Shown here: piece after piece, positions 20,701 to 27,231 of the stretch | How the letters are laid out: every line of letters starts with the position of its first letter | How positions within the stretch are numbered: the first letter of the stretch is position 1 | Source of the DNA: Deltaproteobacteria bacterium | GTDB taxonomy: Bacteria; Myxococcota_C; UBA6777 | Length of the DNA stretch: 64,000 bases | Direction of reading: 5' to 3' | Assembly (NCBI GenBank): GCA_006226375.1 | Contig: SBHC01000054.1 | Span: 62,001-126,000, forward strand | Program-made: the position numbers and the translations under genes | Notes under the pieces: generated by a model | What the model was told of the DNA's origin: nothing | Databases searched by the model: none | The model's input: the letters and a program-made list of their open reading frames with translations, nothing else

Positions 20701-20785
20701 CCGGCTCTTCAATGTGCACGCCGACCTGACCTATGGACAGACAACCAACCCGATGATCTACGAGTGGAAGGTCTTCTGTCAGTAA
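14717..20785 (+). CDS. Giant Cys-rich repeat lipoprotein with discoidin-like C-terminus
   Basis: A 2022-residue protein exported by a signal ending at GIGC (cysteine 25), so probably lipidated. Residues 30-235 are irregular Cys-rich modules. From about 235 to 1860 there are 39 copies of a roughly 43-residue unit with the pattern C-x3-G-x-T-N-C-x-G-x-C-V-D-x-Q-T/S-D-x2-H/N-C-G-x-C-G-x2-C-x-S-G-Q-V-C-S-x-G-x-C. The last 158 residues (from NLALSATASSSGGGTSG to YEWKVFCQ) look like an F5/8 type C, discoidin-like, carbohydrate-binding domain. Such repeat proteins in myxobacterial genomes are sometimes mislabelled as tryptophan synthase; nothing here supports an enzyme. It probably forms a long disulfide-bonded stalk presenting a sugar-binding tip. 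It is a single-gene unit. Confidence 0.85.
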   Translation: MKLMFSWSRLLVYTMGIALLIGIGCGGEVAVSIPGCENCPDRCLLDSSSAKGKCVPCLKDTHCQTDSSPTKKCTEDNKCVCGTEKDCPEGKKCNGAGGCVDCLRNEDCTDGDKLACVDNKCMQCSPGESRTCLPEGSKACIKGNQRCQGGVWSECTGFQSCGDFEKCEDSKCVPDCPDTQCVEGSFQCTTNATEQPGQYKLCVKNARGCFEYGTEIKNCPRQHYCDGGKCLQAKCPKGQSDCNEVCVNNQTDRENCGSCGTQCKQGEVCGNGSCSVNCPQGQTNCKGACFDLQTDRVHCGSCDVTCKDGEICKSGQCVISCLAGQQICDSKCINPQNDREHCGKCGNACGNGQVCANAKCEISCPAGQTNCSGTCVDLQSDRKHCGKCANVCNDGFVCASGQCQVSCPAGQTNCGGSCVDVQTDRAHCGGCGSACPSGQVCSGGQCVVSCLKGETNCGGSCVDVQTDRAHCGKCANVCASGQVCSAGKCVVSCLKGETDCSGSCVDVQTDRAHCGKCGNACPSGQVCSAGKCVVSCLKGETDCGGSCVDLQSDRANCGSCGVVCKSGQVCSNGTCVVSCPGGQTDCGGSCVDLQSDRANCGKCGTVCNSGEVCSQGKCSVSCVKSQTDCGGNCVDVQTDRAHCGKCSNVCPSGQVCSNAKCVVSCPTGQTDCGGSCIDLQSDRAHCGQCGNVCASGQVCSAGKCVVSCLKGETNCSGSCVDVQTDRAHCGGCGKACLSGQVCSNGKCVVSCLAGETNCAGKCVDLQTDRANCGACSTACASGQICNAGKCEVSCLAGETNCSSKCVDLQTDNANCGGCGKACPSGQVCSQGKCAVSCLAGETNCSGSCVDLKTDRANCGTCGTACKSGQVCNNGQCEISCLAGQTNCGGKCVDLQSDRAHCGGCGKVCPSGQVCSNAKCEISCPAGQTNCGGNCVDVQSDRAHCGKCSNACKSGEVCSNGTCAISCVAGQTNCGGSCVDTQSDRANCGKCSTACASGQVCSNGKCVISCLAGQTNCSGKCVDVQSDRAHCGACGNVCPSGAVCSNAKCVISCVKGQTNCGGSCVDVQSDRANCGGCGVVCASGQVCSNGKCEISCLAGQTNCGGSCVDIKSNNQNCGGCGKACSSGQVCSNGTCRLSCQSGLSNCGGKCVDTKTDRGHCGGCGNVCPSGQVCSNSKCVLSCPSATPTNCSGICVDTKTDNGNCGQCGVQCQGGTQCVLGACLCLPPTTACSGVCRNLQNDRNNCGNCGNACASGQLCVAGKCTLSCQAGLNNCSNKCVDLQSDNSNCGACGKKCATGQVCSNGTCKISCVVGQTLCSGKCVVLQSDNNNCGACGKVCASGQVCSNGKCLLSCQSGLTNCNGKCVDLKSDNQNCGKCGTACGSGQACSNSRCVISCPSGQSNCGGSCVDTKTDRNHCGTCGKVCASGQVCVNSQCTLSCQSGLTNCSGVCVNTKTDNRNCGTCGKTCPSGQVCTNGACVISCPSGQNVCSGKCVDLKTDNNNCGTCGKKCGAGTVCSGGTCKTVCQPGLTLCGGGACVNIKTDRNNCGACGKVCASGQVCNNGVCQLSCQSGFTNCGGNCVNLKTDNAHCGACNRSCQGGEICSNGTCTLTCQSGLTNCSGRCVNLQTDNQNCGRCGTTCASGRVCRSGSCVISCPSGQTVCSGKCVDTTTDRLHCGGCGKACGAGQICNNSKCEVSCASGLTNCSGSCVSLQNDPKNCGACGRACGSGQFCVAGRCTVVCGSGQTNCSGVCSNLNTDSNNCGACGRRCSSGQACCNGVCRSIQTDESNCGACGRVCPSGQTCCSGFCRNLQTNSSHCGACGRSCGSGSGCCSGTCRNFQTDTNNCGGCGNRCSSTQTCSGGTCKASCNTSANLALSATASSSGGGTSGLGPNVMKDNVGEQSSCTTNFHWVRTSDVGAKTNSGKWAEYRWSTPQTIGRIVIDTKLYTNSCYSTGRQLAGTDIQYWNGSTYVTIKSIRNQRNDWSTTFTPITTTRLRLFNVHADLTYGQTTNPMIYEWKVFCQ
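15430..20290 (+). repeat. Coding tandem array of about 129-bp units (39 copies)
   Basis: The Cys-rich units of the giant lipoprotein are near-identical at the DNA level over long stretches, especially between about 15.9 and 18.0 kb where whole phrases such as GTTTGCTCCAACGG recur every 126-132 bases. Toward the 3' end copies diverge more, which points to recent expansion of the 5' half by unequal recombination. The repeats keep several frames open on both strands, which produces long spurious open frames. Confidence 0.85.
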
Positions 20786-20828
20786 TCCTTCCGAAACAAC
20801 CCACCCCTTGAACCTCCCGGTTCACCCC

Positions 20829-21038
20829 CTATTTCTTTTCATCGATAAACCAAGTCCTTCTCCCTTTGAGACCATGTTTCAAGGAGCGGACACGTTCTTT
20901 CAATCCCCACTCCTTCATCAAAGCCTGCAGCCGTGAAAATCGCTGGATGGGTTCACACTTTGTGTTCCACAACAACTTGCCCAAGCAAACCGGACACAAA
21001 GCCGTGGGGGTGCTCTCCATGGGTTCCATTTCCTTCAT
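20829..21038 (-). pseudogene. C-terminal stub of an archaemetzincin-like protease
   Basis: Sixty-nine codons whose second half, ALCPVCLGKLLWNTKCEP followed by IQRFSRLQALMKEWGL, aligns by eye with the zinc-ribbon tail of the intact archaemetzincin at the right end of this window (ALCPQCFQKICWATQCQP, then LLRYKKLHQFCKTHGL). The protease core and the HExxH helix, which should lie just upstream, are missing; an in-frame TAG comes seven codons before the ATG and no HELGH-like segment is seen in any frame nearby. This suggests a gene cut off at its 5' end. It could still be expressed as a small CxxC protein, but a remnant is the simpler reading. Confidence 0.45.
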
Positions 21039-21215
21039 AACCCCTCCCCTTTCCGACTAAATTTGTACCCATTCGAGTCCCCGTTCGGACAAACATCGCT
21101 CAAGAAAGTTCCCACACCAGAAGTTAGCCCACAGATTGTCAGGAACGGGGAAGAAGTGCTAGAATGCCCCAATGTTCGCAACATTCCCATTCCACGAGGA
21201 GAACGAAAAAGCACG

Positions 21216-21515
21216 ATGACGGTGTGGCACTACGGTTTTTTTAGCGGCATCATTTTGTTGAACGTTATGGTGCTGTTTCGCAGCGCTGCGATGCAGATGG
21301 GGGGATGGCCTCGTGTCGCCTGGACAGGTGTTGTTCTCGCCATCGGTGGAGGCTTGCTGTACTGCATCTACCGGATGCGCCTCCATCGCCTTGCGCGGGA
21401 GGCAGAAGTCTCGCAACAGCACGAGCAAGTGAGCACACAAGAAGCGCCGTCACGTTCTTCAGGCCAAAGCCCATCAAGAGGTCGGCGACCTGCCAAAAAG
21501 AAAAAACGCCGCTGA
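21216..21515 (+). CDS. Small two-helix membrane protein, unknown
   Basis: A 99-residue product with two membrane segments (FFSGIILLNVMVLF and VAWTGVVLAIGGGLLYCIY) and a strongly basic, Ser/Gln-rich tail ending in KKKKRR. No family was recognised. The start used gives MTVWHYGFF, with AGGAGAAC about 14 bases ahead, a little far; an upstream frame extension lacks any ribosome site. It sits alone between the giant lipoprotein region and the Ser/Thr kinase, with nothing else seen in the 293 bases that follow except three AACGTTC motifs. Confidence 0.55.
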   Translation: MTVWHYGFFSGIILLNVMVLFRSAAMQMGGWPRVAWTGVVLAIGGGLLYCIYRMRLHRLAREAEVSQQHEQVSTQEAPSRSSGQSPSRGRRPAKKKKRR

Positions 21516-21808
21516 GGAGGCACAACGTTCGATGTTCCAAACGCCAACGTTCGGCTCTTGTAACGTTCTACCGCTGTGAAATGAAGGAGAAAGACATGGC
21601 CACATCTTGCCAACAAGGGGCCCTTCGTTCTAGGGTAGATCCGTTCACAACATCATCACGCTGTGGAAAAACAATCAACGAATGAGGAGAGATGACGATA
21701 CTGTCTCCTACCCTTTGAGGACAAGAGCCCAACAGACCGTTTGTTTTTCAGCAAGAATCTATTAATGTTGGAACGAGCTGATTCTCGTTTGGCGGAGCGC
21801 CGCACTGA

Positions 21809-24424
21809 ATGATCGAAATGCAACCGGACACTAGCATTCAATTTGGAACCTACGAGATCTTCCGCAAGCTTGCTTTGGGGGGCATGGCCGAGCTGTATCT
21901 CGCCAAGCAACGTGGAGTAGGCGGCTTCGAGCGCACTGTCGTCATCAAGTGCATCCTCCCACAGTATGCAACCGACCCTCAGTTTGTGACGATGTTCCTG
22001 GACGAGGCCCGCATCGCCTCCCAACTCAATCACCCCAACATTGTTCAGATCTATGAGATTGGCGAGGTTAACGGGCTGTACTACATTTCCATGGAGTATG
22101 TGCGAGGCCCCAACTTCAAGGCCCTTCGCAAAGCCTTGTACCATCAATCCAAGACGGTCAACTCCAGCTTGGTGGCTGGCATCATGGTGCAAGTCTGCGC
22201 TGGCCTTCACCACGCGCACTGCGCCACAGACCCGAACGGGAATCCTCTCCAGATCGTTCACCGCGACGTCAGCCCCACCAATCTCTTGCTCACCTTTGAG
22301 GGCAACGCCAAGCTGGTTGACTTTGGAGTCGCCAAAGCCTCCATCCAAGAGCACCAAACCAAGGCGGGGATGGTCAAGGGCAAGTACCGTTACATGTCGC
22401 CGGAGCAAATCCTGGCTCATCCCATTGACCACCGCTCCGACATCTACGCATTGGGAGCGATCCTCTACGAACTCTCGACAGGGGTAGTCTTGTTCCAACG
22501 CCGCTCGGAGGCAGAGACCATTCGGGCTGTGTACATGGATCCCATCATTCCTCCTGGCGCTGTCATTGAAGACTATCCGCCTGAGCTGGAACGGATCGTG
22601 ATGAAAGCGTTGGAGCGCGAAGCACGAGACCGGTACCAAAGCGCCGACGAGATGCGCCGAGACCTTGAACAATTTCTGTACGATTACGGTGTATACTACG
22701 GACCGCAGCAGCTCGCAGAGTCTTTGCGTGGAATGTTCACCCAGGTGTTTGAATCTTCCATCAATGAAGACCCTGGCTCAGCGCTGACCCGCAATGACTA
22801 CGCCAGGTTTGGCCTCTCCATTCCACCCTCTGGAGAGTTGGGACGCCCCAGCGCGCAGGCCCACACAATGGAGAACGAGCGCCTCCCTGAGGAAGTGACT
22901 TCTCCTTCGGCCGATCCATCGTCCCCCTCATCCTTTCATGCACCAACCGAATCATCTGCGCCTTCGGGACTCAACCGAGGCCACAGCGGCAGCGGCCACT
23001 CGATACCTCCAACTCGGGACCTACAGTCGTACTCCTCTGTGAGTCGGCCACAAGCATCCCACCCATCGTTGGCACCCCAACAAGCAGCAACGGACCCCAT
23101 TCCTGTTCCTTCACCTGGCTCGTTGCAACGCAAAGAGAAGTCTTCATTCAACCCGCTGCTCCTTGTTCTGCTTCTGTTGGTCGTGAGCGGCGGTGTGGCC
23201 GTTGGGCTCATTCTGTCCAACCCGTCCAAAGCACCCCAGCCTTCCTCGCAAGCTGACGTCCAACTTCAACGTTTGGCCGGGCTGCTTCAGGACAAACAAT
23301 GGAAACAAGCAGATGCCCTGCTTCAGGTCATTCGGATCAAGGACCTAACGCCGCGCCAGAAAGAACAACGCATCGCCTTACAAAAGCAGCTGCATCGAGG
23401 ACAAACCCTGGAACTCGCGCAGCAACTCTACCAACAAGGCAAGCAGGCTGAAGCAAGAAAGACTCTGCAGGCTCTGCAAACCCGCTACCCTGAAGACAAG
23501 ACCCTAGCCGCTCTGGCCGAGCAGTGGAAGCAGCCCACCACAACAGAGCCCAAAAAGCCAGTAACAGACAATCCTGACGACGACACAGACGACAACGACG
23601 ACGACACAACACCGAAGACAAAGCCACGACGACGCAATGTTCGCCCCCGCCGCCGAGTGAATCGCCCAAGGCGTCGTATCCGTCGCCGCCGCACTCCCCG
23701 TCGACGTGTGGCTCGTCGGGTCGTAGAACCACGCCGCGTTGTGGCTGAGCCGCCTCCACGACGACCGGAGTTCGCTCGCCCTGGGATCTTGTTTGTCCCG
23801 GCCGTCTCAATGGCTCGTGTGGATTTGGACGGAAGCTTGTTTGGCTACACACCCATCAATGGGAAGTCCGTACCGCCAGGTCGGCATACCATTCGGGTGT
23901 CACGCCCTGGTTACAAGACCGTTGTGCGAACCATCATGGTCCGTTCAGACAAACGTTTGATTGTTCCGATTACCATGGAGAGGATAAGACCTCGACAAGT
24001 ACCACCACGTTTGCCCCCGCTACCCAGAAACGACGCGTCCAACAAACCCAAGCCCAAGCTCGCATTTTCGAGCGTTCGGCTGCCCCGCTCAGGGCAAACG
24101 TTGCGCATCGTTATCATCGACCGACGGGGCATCAGCGGTAACACATACACCTACCAGTTTCGGTCGTTGTGCCGCCGCATTGAGCGAGAAACCCAGCGCG
24201 TGTTGGGGTCATCGTTTTCCGTTCGTGGTGTGACCTTCGCGCTGCAAAAGTATGTTCGCCGTGTGGCCAATCTATCGGGCCGGGAGCGTATGACCTTTTA
24301 CCCCCGCGCCATTGCCTACGTGATTTACAGGAATCTGGGACTTGGTCGGAGCAGAAGCCGGGTCGCCCAGTTGCTGTTGTCGTACCAAAAACGCAACAAG
24401 TTCAAGAAGTATCGCAATCGTTAG
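21809..24424 (+). CDS. Transmembrane Ser/Thr protein kinase with PEGA domain
   Basis: An 871-residue kinase of the bacterial PknB-like class. The cytoplasmic kinase domain spans about residues 14-290: glycine loop LALGGMAELY, ATP lysine K47, catalytic HRDVSPTN at 151-158 and DFGVAK at 171-176, then the activation segment and YMSPEQ. A Ser/Pro-rich linker leads to one membrane helix at about 448-470. The extracytoplasmic part has a helical TPR-like section, an acidic stretch of Asp residues, about 50 residues packed with arginine (RRRVNRPRRRIRRRR and similar), a PEGA domain at about 658-725 (MARVDLDGSLFGYTPINGKSV), and a C-terminal domain of unknown type. PEGA domains are thought to bind surface components. 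A TonB receptor gene follows 64 bases downstream and may be co-transcribed. Confidence 0.92.
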   Translation: MIEMQPDTSIQFGTYEIFRKLALGGMAELYLAKQRGVGGFERTVVIKCILPQYATDPQFVTMFLDEARIASQLNHPNIVQIYEIGEVNGLYYISMEYVRGPNFKALRKALYHQSKTVNSSLVAGIMVQVCAGLHHAHCATDPNGNPLQIVHRDVSPTNLLLTFEGNAKLVDFGVAKASIQEHQTKAGMVKGKYRYMSPEQILAHPIDHRSDIYALGAILYELSTGVVLFQRRSEAETIRAVYMDPIIPPGAVIEDYPPELERIVMKALEREARDRYQSADEMRRDLEQFLYDYGVYYGPQQLAESLRGMFTQVFESSINEDPGSALTRNDYARFGLSIPPSGELGRPSAQAHTMENERLPEEVTSPSADPSSPSSFHAPTESSAPSGLNRGHSGSGHSIPPTRDLQSYSSVSRPQASHPSLAPQQAATDPIPVPSPGSLQRKEKSSFNPLLLVLLLLVVSGGVAVGLILSNPSKAPQPSSQADVQLQRLAGLLQDKQWKQADALLQVIRIKDLTPRQKEQRIALQKQLHRGQTLELAQQLYQQGKQAEARKTLQALQTRYPEDKTLAALAEQWKQPTTTEPKKPVTDNPDDDTDDNDDDTTPKTKPRRRNVRPRRRVNRPRRRIRRRRTPRRRVARRVVEPRRVVAEPPPRRPEFARPGILFVPAVSMARVDLDGSLFGYTPINGKSVPPGRHTIRVSRPGYKTVVRTIMVRSDKRLIVPITMERIRPRQVPPRLPPLPRNDASNKPKPKLAFSSVRLPRSGQTLRIVIIDRRGISGNTYTYQFRSLCRRIERETQRVLGSSFSVRGVTFALQKYVRRVANLSGRERMTFYPRAIAYVIYRNLGLGRSRSRVAQLLLSYQKRNKFKKYRNR

Positions 24425-24488
24425 GGAGTCGGAATGAAAAAAATGCTCAAGTTTGAGTTTCGCCTCCCCTTAAACAAGGTGAGCGCAC

Positions 24489-27122
24489 GTGTTGTTCTGG
24501 AGTGAGTTGAGAACCAGATGGTGGCTGTGTTGGGGAGGATGGTTGTTGTGTTTCGCGCTGGTGACTCCCGCCAACGCCGCCAGCAAACAGAGCTTCGGAT
24601 TTCGGCATACACCTCCGACCGATGCGAGGCCGGGCCAGCCTCTTCGCATTCTTGCCCAGGCAACCAACAACGATGACCTGGAAAATGTCTACCTGTACTA
24701 CCGCAAGACAGGAGAAGGCACCTACCGCTTTCTGACCATGCGATTGTTCTCAGGCGATCGATACGAAGCCACGCTCCCGGCGTCTTCGTTACAAGAAAAA
24801 GGCCTGGAATACTACATCGTTGGGGTGGACATCTCTCGCAAAGCTACCTACTTGCACGCAAGCCCACTCCACCCCCACAAGCTGGTGGTTCGCAAAGCCC
24901 CAAAAACCAGGGCGCAGCCCAAAGACTCACAGCCCAAAGACTCACAGCCTCCCGAGAGCGGCTCCAACAAAGCATCGTCAAGCTCCAACGACTCCGATGA
25001 GCCGGTGGTTAGCCGTGACGAAGAGATTGTCTACTCCGCTTCTCGCCGGGAACAACGCGTACAGACTGCCCCCGCGGTGGTCACCGTGTTAACCGAAGCC
25101 GACATCCAGGCCGGTGGCTGGCGAACCGTGTTGGAGATGCTTCGCTATGTTGTGGGCATGAGCATCAACCACAACGGAAGCTGGGCCGATATCGGGATGC
25201 GCGGTCTTAACCCCCGAGTGTCTTACGGTGACAAGCTCCTCATCCTTCTGGACGGCCACAACATGAGCTGGCGTCAGTTCAACCGAAACTACCTGAATCC
25301 GTCCTGGGTGAGCGTGGACAACATCAAGCGCATCGAGATCATCCGGGGTCCTGGTTCTTCCATGTGGGGGGCCAACGCGATCAGCGGCGTGATAAACATC
25401 GTCACCAAGACAGCCCAATCTCTCCAAGGCGTGGAGGCCACAGGTGGTCTTGGGGCTCGCAGCCAAACGTACTTTTTCACGGTCCAAGGAGGTCAGGAGC
25501 TTGGACAGGGAGTTCGCTTTCGCGCGTCCTTCTCCTTGCACCGTGAGAACCGCAGCCCAATCCTTGCACCCATCGCTGAGTTTCTTCGACTGAGCGACAG
25601 CGACTACAGAACCCTCAACAACCAAAACCCCAACCAGGCTTATGACCGCGTACGCTACATCCCCGAAGGTGACCAGTTCTACGCACAGACGTTTTACGCT
25701 TGGCTGACCTGGAAGGGTTTGAGCCTTAGCTTCCACCAAAGCCGCTACGATCCCCAAGCCCCCTTAAGTACATTCAGCGTCTTGGGTGGAGACGACAGCC
25801 GCTTTGTCACGGATCGCTACTTCACCAAGCTGTCTTGGGTGCAATCGATCAGCAGCTGGGGGACACTGCTCGCCTGGGCTTCGTTTGACCACTACGAGTT
25901 TGCGCAAGGAACAGTCTACGAAGCCAACCCTCTGGACCCAAACACCCGCTCGCTGGTGAAGATGGCTGCTCGTGACGCTCGCTTTGAAGCTGGAGCACAG
26001 CTCACCGCACAGATTCTCCCCTTCCTCTCCCTTTCGAGCGGCGTGGAGTTTGAGTACCTTGACCTTGTACGGTGGCACTTTCCCGAGGTCTGGGCTCAAA
26101 ACAACCTTCCCATTCCTCAGTTTACCAACATCCACTTCAGCGCATTCCTCCAGCTGCAAGCCAACATCAAGAAGATCGTTGAGTTCACGGCGGGAGGCCG
26201 CCTCGACTACGACCAACGCTACAACGTAGTCTTCACACCGCGTCTGGCAGCGACCTTCACCCCAGGACTGGGCTTCTTCCTGAAGACCTTGTACGGCAAC
26301 GCGTTTAAGGCCCCCTCGTTCCACGATTTGTACTACTACCGCTCCAACGCGTTCTACGGAAATCCATCGTTGAGTCCGGAATCGGTGCACACCATGGAAG
26401 TGCAGTTGGGTTGGAGCAAGAACCGCTTCTTAACGGTCAGCCTCAACGGTTACCTCTCCCTCTTCCAGAACGTTATCGCTTACGAAGAACCCAAAAGAGG
26501 CTTTCAAAACCCTGAAGCCTTCCCAGAGAGTCAACGTCCCACCCAGGGCTCCTCGTACCAACAAAAAGGCAACGAATCCACGCTGACCTTGTACGGTGGG
26601 GAGCTGGAGTTCCGGATTTATCCAATCAAGGGTTTGCAGATCCTGGGAGGCTTTGGCGTGTTCATGGGTCATACAGGCTCCATCAGCGATCCAGGCGAGC
26701 AGATCCCCTACTCCGCCCGTTGGAGCGGCAACCTGATGGCGTCGTATCGATTCAAGACAGGCCCTGTGAACTGGTTGGTTTCAATGGGCGCCACGTTCAC
26801 TGGCCCGAAACCGGTGCCCGCCACTGCCCAGCCCCAAAGCCAGGGGTTGCTGCCTTTCAGCACGGCGCAAGGTCGTCCGATCTACATTCCTTACTGGACG
26901 AACGATCCATCTGCCACCAACGTTCCGTTTGACCCCACTCTGGAAACCCCCATGTATGTTAGAGCGTTCATGACAGTTCAACTGCTTCGGCTGCTCCGGC
27001 ACTTCGACATTGTGTTGCGCCTGGACAACCTGTTCAACCTGGATCTGTACGACGCCGGCAACCGCTATCTGTACCCCCAAAAGAAACTTGACCTCTTGGT
27101 CTTTTTGCGTGTGAGATACTAG
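24489..27122 (+). CDS. TonB-dependent receptor with N-terminal beta-sandwich extension
   Basis: An 877-residue outer-membrane receptor. A GTG start behind AAGGTGAG gives a signal peptide ending TPANA-A. Residues about 30-135 form an Ig/Fn3-like beta domain (PGQPLRILAQATNNDDLENVYLYYRKTG), then a Lys/Ser-rich linker. The plug runs from about 170 to 300: IVYSASRREQRVQTAPAVVTV, the conserved MRGL, and IEIIRGPGSSMWGANAISGVINIVTK. A 22-strand barrel follows and the protein ends in an aromatic residue, as BAM substrates do. Such receptors import iron chelates, cobalamin or sugars using TonB energy. The N-terminal domain is unusual; most receptors begin with a TonB box or a STN signalling domain. No TonB/ExbBD genes lie in the window. 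Confidence 0.92.
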   Translation: MLFWSELRTRWWLCWGGWLLCFALVTPANAASKQSFGFRHTPPTDARPGQPLRILAQATNNDDLENVYLYYRKTGEGTYRFLTMRLFSGDRYEATLPASSLQEKGLEYYIVGVDISRKATYLHASPLHPHKLVVRKAPKTRAQPKDSQPKDSQPPESGSNKASSSSNDSDEPVVSRDEEIVYSASRREQRVQTAPAVVTVLTEADIQAGGWRTVLEMLRYVVGMSINHNGSWADIGMRGLNPRVSYGDKLLILLDGHNMSWRQFNRNYLNPSWVSVDNIKRIEIIRGPGSSMWGANAISGVINIVTKTAQSLQGVEATGGLGARSQTYFFTVQGGQELGQGVRFRASFSLHRENRSPILAPIAEFLRLSDSDYRTLNNQNPNQAYDRVRYIPEGDQFYAQTFYAWLTWKGLSLSFHQSRYDPQAPLSTFSVLGGDDSRFVTDRYFTKLSWVQSISSWGTLLAWASFDHYEFAQGTVYEANPLDPNTRSLVKMAARDARFEAGAQLTAQILPFLSLSSGVEFEYLDLVRWHFPEVWAQNNLPIPQFTNIHFSAFLQLQANIKKIVEFTAGGRLDYDQRYNVVFTPRLAATFTPGLGFFLKTLYGNAFKAPSFHDLYYYRSNAFYGNPSLSPESVHTMEVQLGWSKNRFLTVSLNGYLSLFQNVIAYEEPKRGFQNPEAFPESQRPTQGSSYQQKGNESTLTLYGGELEFRIYPIKGLQILGGFGVFMGHTGSISDPGEQIPYSARWSGNLMASYRFKTGPVNWLVSMGATFTGPKPVPATAQPQSQGLLPFSTAQGRPIYIPYWTNDPSATNVPFDPTLETPMYVRAFMTVQLLRLLRHFDIVLRLDNLFNLDLYDAGNRYLYPQKKLDLLVFLRVRY

Positions 27123-27158
27123 ACTCAGGTTGTGTGCTCCAACTCCGGGATTGATGTA

Positions 27159-27187
27159 TTGAAACCTGGAAAGGAACATCATACAAT
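27159..27187 (+). promoter_or_regulatory. Near-consensus sigma70-type promoter
   Basis: TTGAAA and TACAAT are separated by exactly 17 bases, the best promoter-like pair in the window. It lies 45 bases before the following MopE-type lipoprotein gene and indicates that this gene is transcribed independently of the TonB receptor gene. Confidence 0.65.
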
Positions 27188-27231
27188 GGCTGCGGACGTC
27201 TTGAATTGTTTTTGTTTGTGAAGGAAAACTC

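Noticed and set aside
14717-20785. Tryptophan synthase annotation for the giant Cys-rich protein
   Set aside because: Such names circulate for similar proteins, but there is no TIM-barrel or catalytic motif; the whole length is disulfide repeats and a discoidin-like domain.
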